Assembly (NCBI GenBank): GCA_029532625.1 | Contig: JARFXM010000006.1 | Coordinates: 2,294,001 to 2,358,000, forward strand | Length of the DNA stretch: 64,000 bases | Reading direction: 5' to 3' | Origin: Lomentospora prolificans | Taxonomy: Eukaryota; Ascomycota; Sordariomycetes; Microascales; Microascaceae | Shown here: piece after piece, positions 45,657 to 57,559 of the stretch | Layout of the letters: every line of letters begins with the position of its first letter | Numbering within the stretch: the first letter of the stretch is position 1 | Notes under the pieces: generated by a model | Told to the model about the DNA's origin: nothing | Databases searched by the model: none | The model's input: only the letters and a program-made list of their open reading frames with translations | Made by a program: the position numbers and the translations under genes

Positions 45657-46906
45657 TGTATGGGTAGTATATTACGACTCCTTCAGCAGGAAAAATAAAA
45701 TGGTACAGAATTCGGGTGCGATTATAAATGGAAGGGTATAGCTTAGAGAGAGAAAGAATGGAAGAGGGAAGGCGAGAGAGCTCGAGGTCAAGGCCAGCTT
45801 TATATTGTGTGTGCAGTTGGAGCATGTCGAAGTCAGGCTGCGTGGAGCTACTAAGCTACCCCTCCTCCCTTCAGCACCTTGAGCTCCGCGGCGCTGGCGC
45901 TCGCGCTCGCTTTCTCGCTACTCCGTGCATGTGGCGACCCGTATTGACGGCACATGAGCAAACACAGACACTCTCTCACACGCATACGCACAAATACGCA
46001 CCCATGCACATAACCTGAGGTGGGTTAGTCCCGTAAACCAAGATATTGTATACGCGAATTCGTGCCTCGGCCGGATAGTATTCCGAATTAGGAAAGATGA
46101 GCTATCTAGTTCAGTGTGACGCAAGCTTCGTCCGTCTCGCTCCCCGACCACACTCCCCTCTTCCAAGGGATCCGGTGGCGATTTGAGAAGGTCCGATGCC
46201 CCGCTTTGCGCGAGCCGGGCCCATGGGCGGATTTCTCAAGGAGAAAAAGAAATGGTGCACGCTAGAGCAAAGCCCAATGCGGCTTTAGCAACCTTGGAAG
46301 CTGTTTCTTGCCACCTACCTTGAGAAGCTTGACTCCTCTTTAACCCACCACCTGCGTGAACTAACAGTGTTCCCTAATAAGCTCATGCACATGGTGGGAT
46401 TGAAGCTTGGTGATTGGCTTGCTGTCTTAGAGGTGTGAAGAGGAGATCTGAGAGAAAGAGGTACAAGTCTTGCAAGCCTTGCGAGAGACGCTAGGCGTCT
46501 CTGGGGGGGGGCATGGCACCAAGACACTTGTTTCAGCCTCCAGGTACCTCAAAATCTGTGCTAACCGCCCACTGAGAGACGCCTCATTAGCATTGAATAA
46601 AAGCGGGGGAAAGCAGTCCCTAATTGTTACAACGAAGGCCCAGTATGCCTCGAATTTCAATTCTCGAACGACTATGTGTGGCAGCAGGTACACCCATTCT
46701 TTTTTTTTTCAACCTCGTCGTATCGTAGGAAAGCCTCAACGATGCGCCTGTGCAAATGCTGGTGGGGATATCACTCAAAACATGGGGAAACATACACCCT
46801 CCCTGAACGAGTATGAAGGACTGGTAACATCCAGATGAACGGGAAGGGAAGAGTAGCCGACAGCGACCGCGATGGGAGTAATGGGGAAGTGAGAGCAGTC
46901 CACCGC
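45657..46906. other. Intergenic region, epoxide hydrolase promoter side
   Basis: No gene is supported. The stretch near 45957-46015 is CA-rich. Frames of 80-120 codons at 46427-46838 on opposite strands overlap and look like chance. It should contain the epoxide hydrolase promoter and the 3' UTR of the pinin-like gene. Confidence 0.55.
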
Positions 46907-47852
46907 CTAGTAAATGACGACGTCCTCGCCAGACTCCATCATCACGTCTCCTGACTCGTCGTGCTGCTCTTTGTCAATTTCAGAGCGCGTTTCTTTGGGT
47001 TCTTCGACTTTTTCGACGACTATTGCTGATTCCGTCTTCTTTGCCACTGGGGATGGCTCCTGGACTTCCCTTCCGGGGGACGGTTGGACGGGCGCGTCAG
47101 GTTCCTCGCGCCTAGGAGACGGTAAGCCAAACTTTCGTGCATGTGCTTCCCTCCGGAGCTGAAAGTCCTCGAGTTCCCTCCTGATCTTCGCTTCGGTCTC
47201 TTCCTTTTGGCCTCGGATGATGTCCTTCTGCTCCTCGGTAAACCTCCATGGCCGCCATTGCTAGTAAGAGTACAGGTTAGCTACTGTGATAAGACGGGGC
47301 GCGCGGCTATTCCCCAGAACTCACAATCGATGGTTGTGCCTTCGTACACAGCACCCCCGCCTGCTGTCTCATAGCCTTGTGCTTCTTCGCCAACACCACC
47401 TCCTCCCAATAAATATCGTCCCTCCTCCTCCTCTCCTCTATTTCCCTCTTCTTCTCCGCCTGCGCCTCAAGCGCCGCTGCTCTCTGTTGCTTCAGTCTAT
47501 CCTGCTGTTTCTTCTCAATCTCCAGCCTCTTCTGCTGCTGCGCCGTCACACCCCTCTGGTTCAGCGTCCCAAGCAGTCCGCCAAACAGCCGTCTCCCCCT
47601 GCTCTTCTCCTCCCGCGCCACGCGCGCACGGGCTTCCTCTATCGAGGCGGTGCGGTCTTTTCTGCCCGTATCTTCAACCTTCCTGGCGTCGGGCGACGCT
47701 TGCGTTCTCTGCTCGTCCGTCCTCACGCGCTTAGGGGAGTCGGGTTCGTCAAGGGAGCTCGACGAGGCTTTGCGCTTGAGGCTGCTAGGGTCGGCATCTG
47801 TTCTAGTGTCGTCCTCTAGAGGGGGAGCATCGGATATCGTTTCGGTCGACAT
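46907..47852 (-). CDS. Pinin/SDK/memA-domain protein (splicing-associated)
   Basis: Minus-strand exons 47852..47325 and 47260..46907 encode 293 residues. The 64-bp intron (GTGAGT ... GCTAAC ... TACTAG) is in phase 0 and joins QPSI to QWRPWRFTEEQKD. The N-terminal 70 residues are acidic and Ser-rich with a KRVR patch. The pinin core has RGRRLFGGLLGTLNQ (about 86-99), followed by a long Gln/Lys/Arg/Glu helix and RDDIYWEEVVLAKKHKAMR. The C-terminal exon continues the helix and ends in a disordered acidic tail. Pinin is a peripheral exon-junction-complex protein and splicing regulator in animals; fungal members are nuclear and little studied. The gene is divergent from RDS3, another splicing gene, with 571 bp between the starts. 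Confidence 0.85.
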
Positions 47853-48423
47853 CGTTGGGGGGTGGGGGACCAGCTCTCACGCGAGCCTTCTCGGGCTCCT
47901 TTTGTCGCTCAACGCAGGAAGGAGTTGACGTGCAGGGCAGCTGTGGCGAAATAACAAATCAATTATAGGCGCATTAATAATCCGGCGTCGTAATATATAT
48001 AGCTTTCATAAAGCTTCGTCGTCGAAACGCTCACAAAATTTTCCCTTTCAAGAAGAAACGTTGCGATGAGGCGGTTTGTTGAAGCGAAGCTTCCTCAAGT
48101 CGATAGCTAGCTGTCCTGGTCAGTGCGGCTCTCCCGCTTTCCCAGGGGACTCTGTTGCCTTCCGCTCAATAGATTTAATAGTGCGGGGCGGGAGAATTTA
48201 CAGCGCGCAGTTACGTTTGTGATAGTGCTCTCTCGTACCTTCCATCCCCAAATTTTCGGGTGGCTGACAAAGCAGACGCCACTACACTCTATCTACATTT
48301 TGACTCTTCGTCGCCTTCACATGAAGACTCGACCGACACCTTGACAACAACCAACGTCACGCACCATACTCACCGTTCCCCTTGCGCAATCCACCCCGGC
48401 GCGAAATACCTTAAACCGCAGTC
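47853..48423. promoter_or_regulatory. Divergent promoter, pinin-like / RDS3
   Basis: The 571-bp spacer between head-to-head start codons of two splicing-related genes must contain both promoters. A TATATATAG-like sequence is at 47993-48002. No specific regulator site can be named. Confidence 0.6.
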
Positions 48424-48899
48424 ATGTCGCGACATCATCCGTAAGTTCTTTATCGCTCGTCCCCGCATCAACGTCCTCCTGGCCTGGTGGTGGAACATCT
48501 ACTAACGCTTCAAACTCGCAGCGATCTCGTAATGTGCCGAAAGCAACCCGGCATCGCCATCGGCCGCGTCTGCGACAAGTGCGACGGCAAGTGCCCCGTC
48601 TGCGACTCCTACGTCCGACCCACCACCCTCGTGCGCATCTGCGACGAGTGCTCCTTTGGCAACTACCAAAACAAGTGTGTCGTCTGCGGCGGCGAGGGCA
48701 TCTCGGACGCGTTCTACTGCTTTGAGTGTACAAGGCTAGAGAAGGATAGGGATGGGTGTCCCAAGATTATAAACCTGGGCAGTTCCAGGACAGACGTACG
48801 TGCTCTTCCCTCTCAGCTGTCACTTGGTTGGCAAGATGCTAATGCATTGCGATATAGTTATTCTACCAGAAAAAAACGAATCGGCAGGCGAATTATTAA
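48424..48899 (+). CDS. RDS3: Rds3 / PHF5A, SF3b complex subunit
   Basis: Exons 48424..48440, 48522..48795 and 48858..48899 encode 110 residues. The first exon is only 17 bases (MSRHHP with a split codon); intron 1 is 81 bp (GTAAGT ... TACTAAC ... CGCAG) and intron 2 is 62 bp (GTACGT ... ATATAG). The sequence follows the near-invariant PHF5A pattern: DLVMCRKQPGIAIGRVCDKC, GKCPVCDSYVRPTTLVRICD, NYQNKCVVCGGEGISDAFYC and KDRDGCPKIINLGSSRTD, ending LFYQKK. Its CxxC knots bind three zinc ions. In the U2 snRNP SF3b complex it helps form the pocket that holds the branch-point adenosine. The full protein length and near-complete conservation make the call secure. A naive reading frame would add a false N-terminus and C-terminus. 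Confidence 0.97.
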
Positions 48900-49655
48900 C
48901 ATCGGTGTTGCCCGGGTCTGGGCATTGGGTGCCTTCTTGGCGTTGGAGTTCTCTGTGGATGCATAACCGTTTCCCTCATATGTTCTGTCATGGGTCTGGA
49001 ATGGGTATTTTGTTCATGGGCGTTGCATAGACTATTTATGCTATTTATCTGCATATGGCCGGATTATATCGAAATGAAAGATTTTGGTTCTGGAAAATGA
49101 TCTCGGGGATTCAACGACTGGTGACGAGATGGAAGTCTCGCCGCTCGCCACTACGTAATTACGACCGTGGACTACCCAAGCGTTCCAGCCAGGTCGATGA
49201 GATGTCTGCTCCATCATTGGATTGATCCGATTTTTGAGAGACGCCGTCTCAGAATTTCCGGCGCTGCTCCGAAGACGAACCCATGGAAGCGGAGGCTCGG
49301 ATGCTAATTACCCGACGATCCTAGCTGGTGTGTATTTTGGGTGTGTTGTATGCATTATTACCACATGCCGAGGTCTTCGGAAATTGACCAGGCGCCCCAT
49401 CCCATCATTATCACAAAAGACACAATGCTTAGACGACACACGATACATACGAGATGATGGAACAAGGTTATCCAGTTAGCAAGGTCATAATGCAATTTAG
49501 TTATTAACTCTTTCTTCATACATGAGTGTGCTCTAGACCCCCACCAGTGCGCCTGAAATATGCCATGATAGAAAAACAATAAAAATACCCCCAAAAAGTG
49601 TTGAAACTAATAACACAAGAAAGTTCGAAAAGAAGCGGTTAACAACGTGAAAATC
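48900..49655. other. Convergent 3' region, RDS3 / PEX26
   Basis: This 756-bp stretch lies between two stop codons. I see no gene. The right part (about 49440-49640) is A/T-rich, as expected for the PEX26 3' UTR. Confidence 0.6.
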
Positions 49656-51096
49656 TCACACGTAGCTGACCTTGACTCCCATGCCAGCAGTCTGCCTGAC
49701 CTTGCCCCAAGCTGCAGCCAATATCCTCTGAACCCTTTCGCGGATGGCCCGGCTCGAGAACATAAAGATGATGCCCAGGACAAACGCCATCAACCTCATG
49801 AGGAAGACGGGGTTGGTCGAGAAGGCAACGCTGAGATGGTCGAGGATGCCCTGGAACCTCCGCATCATGATTGTTGCTCGATCCCCAAGAGTCAGTGGAG
49901 CGGACGGTGCAGGTCCCGGCTTATTCCTTGACAACGCTGCCTTTGTACTATTTCTCCGCCTCGCTGGTTGGGCGGAACGAGGTGACTCCTCTATGCCGTA
50001 ATCAACCTCACTCGCGGCACTTGCAGCTTTCCGCTCCTTCTCCTCTTGCAGCCTACGCTGCTCCATCTTCTCGTTTTCGGCGCGCAACCTCCTAGCCTCT
50101 TCGATATCGCGCTTAAGCTCTTCCTGTTGGCGTTCACGTTCCTCGCGCTCGAGCCTCTCTGCCTCCTGCTGCTCCTCTTGCAGGCTCTGGAGGGCTTGAA
50201 GGAAGGCCTCGCGGCGCTCCTCGTCGAGTACGGAGCTCACGCTGATGAATTCGCGAGCATACTCCCACTCGTTGTTGCGGAGGAGAACGTGAAGTGTGTA
50301 AAGTTCGAGAATCTTGACGCGGGCGTTAAGATCGCGCGGGGTGTCGGCGCCACTAACCGCACCTCGGGCCGGGGACATATACCTGTGGGAAGGTGTGCGC
50401 GAGCCATTGAAGCGGTTGGTGAGATCGAGGTTCGGGGAGTTGCAGGTGGCGAGGTAGCTCTCTAGCCTTTTCTGGTTGAGGTTCTGGGTTCGGGCATGGG
50501 CGAGCAATATCGTAGCGCTGGGAATAGTTAGCAATTGGGTCACACAGATGGTGGTCCCAGCAAAACGGGATATTCTCTTACAGGTTGATGACAACGTCAG
50601 AATCAACGTCGCCCTCGACACCGTGGTAGCCGTTCTGCACAACCTCCTCCCAGACGTCGCCATCCCGGACCTTGTTGCAAAGTGCCCTCCATTCCTGCGT
50701 GCCAAAAGCATCCTTGCCCTCGTCGGGTTCCATCTCCAGTACCGCATTCAAGATGGTTAGATACAAGCTCCACACCTTGATCCTCGTGTTCCTGGGCGCC
50801 CTCGCGACAGGTGCCAGCTCCAGCGAACCGTTCGTACCATTCTGGTCCGCTGGCTTGGGCGGCGTGATTAGTGGTAATAGTGTGGTGAGAGCCTCGGGCA
50901 AACGACGCGTCAGAAACAGCGTAGAGGCTTGGTGATAGGTCTTTGTGATGGGCGACGTGCGCTTCGAAGGGCGAGCTGACGCCATTGATGATATCGACGA
51001 AGCGAGGATATTAGGAGGGAAGCCGTCGGTAGTGGGAGTCGCCGCCGTGATGGTTGGGCTGAGGGTGGCCGAGTAGGAGGAGCTGTGTGACGCCAT
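49656..51096 (-). CDS. PEX26: Pex26-type peroxin, tail-anchored receptor for Pex1/Pex6
   Basis: Minus-strand exons 51096..50582 and 50517..49656 encode 458 residues. The 64-bp intron (GTAAGA ... TGCTAAC ... CCCAG) joins SDVVINL to ATILLAHAR. The N-terminal half is a helical domain (YHQASTLFLTRRLPEALTTL, KVWSLYLTILNAVLEMEPDE, EWRALCNKVRDGDVWEEVV, then LNARVKILELYTLHVLLRNN). It is followed by a long Glu/Arg/Gln coiled coil, a basic linker and one hydrophobic segment near the C-terminus (about 408-427, FLMRLMAFVLGIIFMF) with a short basic tail. This matches the filamentous-fungal PEX26 family, which anchors the Pex1/Pex6 AAA unfoldase at the peroxisome and so recycles the Pex5 receptor. The start is the ATG at 51096; the frame is open upstream but Pro-rich. 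The family call is from layout and remembered motifs, without alignment. Confidence 0.82.
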
Positions 51097-52549
51097 GGTG
51101 CGTGTGTTTGTGTGGGTGGGTGGTGGGAGGTATTTACACACGACCAATTTTAGGGTCTCGAAGCGGGATCCGAGGTTCAGAGAAAAAGTAGAGGGAGGGG
51201 GGGGGGGGGGTTCTGGAGGGCGGTGAGAAAACAAAGGGGAGATGAATATTATAGAATGGACATCTGCTGAGGCTCCATTTACAGATGTGTGGAGCTCCCG
51301 GCGCGTCTCATGGTTTCTCAAAAGTGGTCCCGGGGGAAGGAGCGAAAAGTTGCGTGGTTGAGGTTGGGAAGGAAAGAGACAGCCAAAGAGAACATGTGCT
51401 TTCCAAAAACTGGAAGCTCGTATGGAAGGTTCCAATGCCAGCACGAGTCTCTTTGTTTTCGGACTTGGCGGCACAACTTGAGCCTCGGCTTGGATTGGGC
51501 ATGACTGATGAGCATAGTCGGGTACTTGAGCTAGCGTGGCCTTAGGTATAGAGACAACGCTGGATTACCACGTCCCCTCATTGTACCACCCTAACGCGAA
51601 GCTAGCAAACCCCAGCTCGGCCCAGAAGCTCTTTCTGTAAGCCTGCCAAACACGGTAGATTTGCCGGGGTCCAAATCCAATTGATCGTTCCCAAAACTCA
51701 ATCTGCCCACATTTTCTCCAGGAACTTTGAACAGTTGATCCCCGCCAAACCAAGAACGTTCACACGACCGAGGCCTTGCTTGACGTTTAATCTCGGACTT
51801 GCTCCCTCGCTCGATTCGAACTCGAGAACCACTTCTTGTTCCATTGCCTGGCTGGCTAGTCTAACGAAGACGCCCCTGCAACTAGCGTTGTCATGCGACG
51901 TTCAACAGAACATAAACCCCAGAAATTGGCACCTTGACCCCAGATCCATGATGGCTGCTGCTTGATGTTCGGTTGCACATGAATGCCTTCGAGATTTTGA
52001 CGTTGTTACTTCCCGCCCTCAGAAACGGCGATGTTACATTTCACCCACGGCCATTTACATCATGTGGGCATCGGCCATGAATCTCTGTCCGAACCAGGTT
52101 CTTCTCCCTGCCGATCCGGCTTTCTATTGGACCTTGCGCGACTGCTTCTCTCCCTCCTGTGATACAAGCCCATCGTGAAGATATAATTAGGTTCCTAGAA
52201 TACGTCCTTGCCGAGTCGAAATCTCGGTCCTCGATATAGGCACTTGGACTCGACGTGTCGTCTAGGTAGAAGTAAGGGGCATGTTGTACATTGCGCCTGA
52301 GTTTCGGTCACCATACTGATGCAACCCTCCCCATGCAATCATAATCTAGTCCTAGAGGTCGACGAGTATGAGGAAGCTGCTCCTCGACAATCACAATGTA
52401 GAAGAGAAATTGTACCAACTTGTCGTTCCCAAAGACCTAGAAGAGCATGATGTGAAGGAATAAACGGACAGGAACTCCGTTGATTCTTGTGCCCTAAACT
52501 CTCATTATAAACTCGTAGTAACTACAATTCTGGTGAATCATATTACCCG
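51097..52549. other. Intergenic region, PEX26 promoter side
   Basis: No gene is supported. A G-run at 51198-51210 lies in the presumed PEX26 leader. The rest is mixed-composition DNA with only short frames. Confidence 0.55.
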
Positions 52550-53885
52550 TTATAAGACGTATTTGAAATCAGGGTGATGATCTCCGAGATTCTCGAGCTG
52601 CTGCGGGTAGCTAATGTTGCTTATATCCCCGAGCAGTGCGCACCTGTATTCCGGATCCTCCTTCTTTCTATTCGCGCGGTTGCGCACAAACATGGCCAAC
52701 CCAGCTGTCGTGAAGGCGATTACGTTCATAGTAAGCAATAACTTGGCGGCCGTGGGATAATAAGGGGCATCGGGCATCGGGAACATCCAGGTGCTGATGA
52801 TGCGGCCGAGGTTGATAGCGATGCATGTCATGGCGACGGAAGTGGCTCGGCGGGTGTGGCCGGCGCAGTTGCTGGGGACCCAGGCGATGATAATGGGCGC
52901 GTTGGCGTAGACGCCTCCCAGCAGGAGGAAGAGACCATCGAGCGGACACTGAAGCTGCGGCCGACGAGGAAACATGATGGAGCCTGCGAGGGCGATGGTG
53001 TAGGTGACGAGGATGGGGATGCCGCGCATCATGAACTTGTCGGAGTAGTAGGCAGTGATGATGGTCAGAATGAAAGCCCAAGCGTACGGGGGACGCTCAT
53101 CAGCTGGGTGCGGATGGGGTCGAAGCCCAGGTCCTTGACGATAGAGGGAGAGAAGTAGGCGAGGCCGAAGATGGTGCAGCCGGTGCAGCCGGAGCGGGGC
53201 CGGGGGGGAATGAGGTAAGGGTCCCGGAAGACGGAGAGCGCAGCCAATCTTGACCTTTTCGATCTCTTGGATGTCTATGTCGAGGCGGAGGCTCTCGGCG
53301 CAGCGGGCCGTCTCGTTAGCGATGAAGAACTTGACCGTTGACGGGTTATTTGGGAGGCTGAAGTAGGTAATGACGGCCCAGACGATGGTGAACAGGCCCT
53401 CGATGCAAAACATGCAGCGCCAGCCCTCGAGGCCGCCGATGCCTTCCATCTTGGAGATAGCGGCGGCTAGTAGACCATAGCAGGCACCGCTGAGTGAGGC
53501 CACCGACCAGAACACGGCGGCCCTGAGGGAGAGCTCCTTGCACTGTCATAACCGCTTAAAGTATAGGATGGTTCCCGGGAATAGACCGCCCTCCGCCATG
53601 CCTAGGAAGAAGCGGCAGGTGACGAAACCGGCGTAGTTGTGGATTAGACCCTGGTGGGTTGAGATGACGCCCCATAAGAAGCAGAGCAGGGGGATGCAAA
53701 TGCGGGGGCCGATTTTCTTAATGATCAAGTGTGATGGGATTTCAGTCACGATGTACGTAATATACGTAATTGTGATGGCTGAACGAGACTCTTTAGTACA
53801 AGTGATACCCCATGGATAATCATTTTATGTTCGGTGAGGTCTTGCCGGTTTAGTATTTCGTGTTGGTCAAGGCCAAATCGGCTTG
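52550..53885 (-). pseudogene. Broken MFS transporter, allantoate permease (Dal5-like) type
   Basis: The minus strand encodes recognisable pieces of an anion:cation symporter-family MFS protein: GLDQHEILNRQDLTEHKM near 53874, then TEIPSHLIIKKIGPR, YAGFVTCRFFLGMAEGGLFPG, KMEGIGGLEGWRCMFCIEGL, GCTIFGLAYFSPSIVKDLGF, PPYAWAFILTI and the C-terminal half to ISYPQQLENL. Three kinds of damage are visible. There is an in-frame TGA at about 53546. Two frame changes lie near 53250 and 53090, the second in a C5 run. The first transmembrane helix and the start are absent. A possible intron acceptor (GTTCAG at about 53781) cannot be joined in frame to the upstream piece. The intact family carries allantoate, ureidosuccinate or other small organic anions at the plasma membrane. 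Sequencing error could explain one frame change but not all the damage. Confidence 0.82.
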
Positions 53886-54356
53886 GAGTCCAGCCTATTA
53901 CAGAATGAAGTCAGCATCTGGTTATAGGTTGAAAATAAACGGTCCTATATGCCACCTCTGTGCGCTAGGCCTTTATGGCGGACGTAACAGACATTGTTGT
54001 GTGTGTGAGCTCGTCGGCTCGTCGTGGGGTCCCTTTGTAAATTGCCTGGTTACCATGGCGGCATGCGTACGCAGGAGATGGCAGAAACAAGCTGTTAACC
54101 TGTCAACTCTGTTGACTGAATAGTCGTGGGCGCCAGACTCCGCCTTTGCTTGCAGCGGGAGGAGAAATTGAGCCGAGTATGCAATCAATTGATGCCAATG
54201 ACTCGCTACCGTGTATAGGTATGTCCAAGAGCATAAATGAACATTAGAGTATTTAAAGGACGATGCAAGTAAGTCTAGTGATGCCGTGAAGAAATCGTCA
54301 AGCGGGTATAGATACAAATCATCCTACATCAAGCCCCCCAGCACTCCTCCACACCG
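53886..54356. other. Intergenic region between the MFS remnant and haspin
   Basis: I see no gene. The missing N-terminal exon of the MFS remnant is not found here in any frame. Confidence 0.55.
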
Positions 54357-56028
54357 TCAGACATCTACCCTCCTCCGCCTCGGAGACCGCCTCAACCTAG
54401 CCTCTGGCTCCCCCTCTTCCACCACAATGCTATCCTCCCTCTCCATCACCGTCGACCCTTCCCCGACGACATGGCTCTCTAGCACCCACCCTGCCTCCAC
54501 CGCAAACCTCACCACATCACCGGCGCTGCCAAAGCACGGAACCCCGGCTTTGGCGCCTGGATTCAGATGTGTCCACATCTCTTTTGTATCCCTCTTGAAC
54601 TTTGTAAGTTCTTTTCTCTCCCCGCTAAAGTGTGCGGTGAGGTATTCGAAGATGTAGGCCAGCCATAACACGTTTGTGTACGGCGCAAAAGCCGTCCACG
54701 AGATTGGGCTACCGTCGAAGCTGGGCGCATAGGGAGTTGTATGCTTCTCGGCGGGGAGGCACTTCCGATCGCCTCGGAGAAGGAAGGAGCGCATTTGTCG
54801 GTAAACGCGACACTGCTCAGCGTGTGTACTCGTGAAGAGGGATAGGTCCTTTTCCATGTCGTAGGCCACGGGGGCGGTCTCTTCGTCCTCTGCGAAGGGG
54901 TCGTCGGCACGAGACAGACCATAGTCAAGGATGGTAATGTCGAGCCCTGAGTAGCCGAATTGGACATCTGGCACGGATTCGTCTCGTGGTTTTGGGGGGC
55001 TAATTTGACGGATGCAGAGATTACCCTCATGTAGATCTCGGTGCTGAAAAATGTTAGTAAATGAATGGCATCCAACAGTCCTAGCATCCTCGACATACCT
55101 CGAAGAGGATTAAATCTTCGGCCCTCGCAAGCGCGATGGCTACGAGCAGAAAAATGTCCCACACCTGATCAACGCTCTCGAGTCCAAAGTCCTCCAGCGC
55201 AGTCCCCGCGTCACCCAGCTCGACAACCAAAAACTTGGTATCCTCGAGATACCGAGTAGGCGAGGGGTAAAACTGCAACCTATCGGGATCCTTCCTCTTG
55301 ACCCTCCTCTGAAACGCTTGGTGTGTCTCAACCAGCGTCTTCGGCGCCTTACCCCGAACAATGTACCTATCCTTATACACTACAAATCCCGGAATATCAG
55401 CAAGCCACTCTGATATCCTCAGCTCCCCAATCAAGTCTTCTTCGTCGTGTGGCTCCTCGTCCACCAAACCAGAACGTTCTTGCGCCTTGGTCTGCGCGCG
55501 GATGGGCGATTTGAGGCGGATAACTTTGATGATGCTAGTACCACGAGAATTTGTGACGCGGTAGACTTCCGCGTAAGAAGCCTCCGCAATCTTTTCGATC
55601 CTGTCGCCAAATGGACACACTTCGTCCCAGGATAATATCCGGAGGCCATCCTCGACCCCTTCAGTCATATGCGATATCTCTCCCACTTCGGATGGCCCTT
55701 GAGATACTGGTGTTGGTTCCGGATCCGTTTCGCCATTAGTTTCTTCCAATGTTTTCTCCCGGATCTCGACTATTTCGATTATCTCGTTGGGTTTCGCCTC
55801 AGCCTTCGTTGACCGTGCATCCACTTTGACCGGCTCTTCCTCGTCCTGTATCGTCACCGCCGCTATCAATTCCGAAAGTTCTTTGACGTCTCCGCCATTG
55901 TGCAGACCCGGGTCCTTTTCCTTGGTTACTTTGCGTACGGGGCTCTGCGGTAGCTCCGCGAATAGTCTCTCAGCGCGCGAGCGCCTCGTCGGTTTGCCGT
56001 ACTGACGCACCGTGCCGGCCCGCGACAT
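54357..56028 (-). CDS. Haspin-like protein kinase
   Basis: Minus-strand exons 56028..55099 and 55043..54357 encode 538 residues. The 55-bp intron (GTATGT ... TACTAAC ... TTCAG) is in phase 0 and joins AEDLILFE to HRDLHEGN. The chosen ATG gives MSRAGTVRQYGKPTRRSR; the YGxxxxRR element near the N-terminus matches the short haspin motif that in human haspin binds Pds5B. An earlier in-frame ATG at 56244 would add 72 unremarkable residues. The kinase domain starts at about residue 130 with a Gly-poor loop, Lys168 (SIIKVIRLK), the hinge VVELGDAGTALEDF, catalytic HRDLHEGN at 311-318 and the haspin-specific ITILDYGLSR, where DYG (350-352) replaces DFG. Haspin phosphorylates histone H3 Thr3 to recruit the chromosomal passenger complex to centromeres. 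The tail is Arg-rich. Confidence 0.93.
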
Positions 56029-57559
56029 TTTGCTCGCCCTTGCTTGAAATTCTTCCGGTGGCCTGGTATACAGGTCCCAAGTTTTGGTGTATCCAAAATT
56101 CGCGGATTTTTTTCTCCCTTTTTTCCTTTCTTTGATATCTCGAAGGTGTTTTGGCAGGGTTGAGGTGGGATGCGGCGAAGTCGAAGTTGGGAAGTCGTTG
56201 ACGTCGCTGCCGACTAGTTGCAGGGCCCGTTGGCCGGGCAACATCAATTTAAACCCTGGTTTTCACCCCACAATTGACCCCAAACATCAACAGGGCGGGC
56301 CTTGACCACGGATTTATCAATCGTGTTAGTGTTATATAGAAGTCTATTAGTTTGTTTCGGCTCCGTGGAAAAACCAGTTCTAACTTTGTACATGGCCAGC
56401 GCAAACACTTTATCATTGTAGAATTATAGCCACAATGCATCCTAGTAAAAGCCAGTGGTACTACCGATATCGAAAGGGGTCGGTACTGTTATTGGTACTA
56501 AGTACCCATGCGGGTAATATGGTGAAGCTTGAGAGCCTGAAGGTGTTGGCAGTATCTGACTGTGGCACTAAGGAAAGCCTGGAGTAAAACATGGCTGATC
56601 GAATTCCAGTACGAGCTTCCTCCTGACGAGCTTCCTCTAGGATGAAATATGGAAGCGGTCAAGGATGAAATCAAAAGGGCTATGGGCAAGCGTGCTTCTT
56701 GGCGAGAACTTCCCGAACGCACTAGAGATGTCCAGGAATCATTGCTAGTAGATGGATCTAAGCATCAATGCAACGGAAAGCACCAACTAGTTTCGATTTC
56801 CTTTCAAATCCGTGAGTGGAACATGGGCATTCCCGAGTACCCGGACTGGCACAATTCGGGTCAGCGTCCCTGTACATTGTCTCGCAGTTAATTGGAACAC
56901 GCGTGGCGGAGAGCAAAACCAAGGGCCGTCCAAGGGAACCACCACAGCCTAGCTTGTGAAGACCGTCCTTAGGACATTTGGCCTTCGCCCTTCTGGCTCA
57001 TGGCGTTTGGGGTTCTGGCGGTGGTGGAGCGAGTGGATCGCTCCGGAACCGATTTCCCGGTTTCGGGACCCGGCGCGGCGCCGGAACGAGAGGCGTAAGC
57101 GGTTCCTGCGACTAAGGCAAGGTATGAGTTGTTCCTGTGATTGTTGCCGCTACATCATAATGTCCATCACTCATCGCCTGCATTTTCATATCTCCCTGAA
57201 GCTTCTAACGGTGATCCGGACGTCCATTTGCAGACTCACACATTACTATACCGAGGAGCCGGAGGCCCGGAGAGGAGGAAACCATCGTGACGTCCAGATG
57301 ATGATTCATATCCCGGGCAGTTCCTATTGGCGTATCTAGTAAGCCACTGACGCGCCACAAACTTTCGGGTTCCCGGCTCGAGACCGCAACAGAGAACCTA
57401 AGTCCGTCACAACACCCGGCGAGAGACGACTACGGAACTACTGACAGAGAGAATTCGCGTTTGACTCTTCCATAGTCCCAGAAGATGACGCCCTTTCCAG
57501 TACTTCCCTCCCTTCCTGTTTCAGTTGTTTCCAAGATTTGGCATGTTCTAATGGGCAAA
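56029..57559. other. Intergenic region upstream of haspin
   Basis: The first 220 bp is the haspin leader with an in-frame open extension. The remainder, up to the stop of the truncated GGCT gene, contains only short frames without recognisable domains. Confidence 0.55.

Noticed and set aside
53973..54317. Minus-strand frame as the missing MFS N-terminal exon
   Set aside because: The translation lacks the expected first transmembrane helix and the LDR/N-rich motif of the family.
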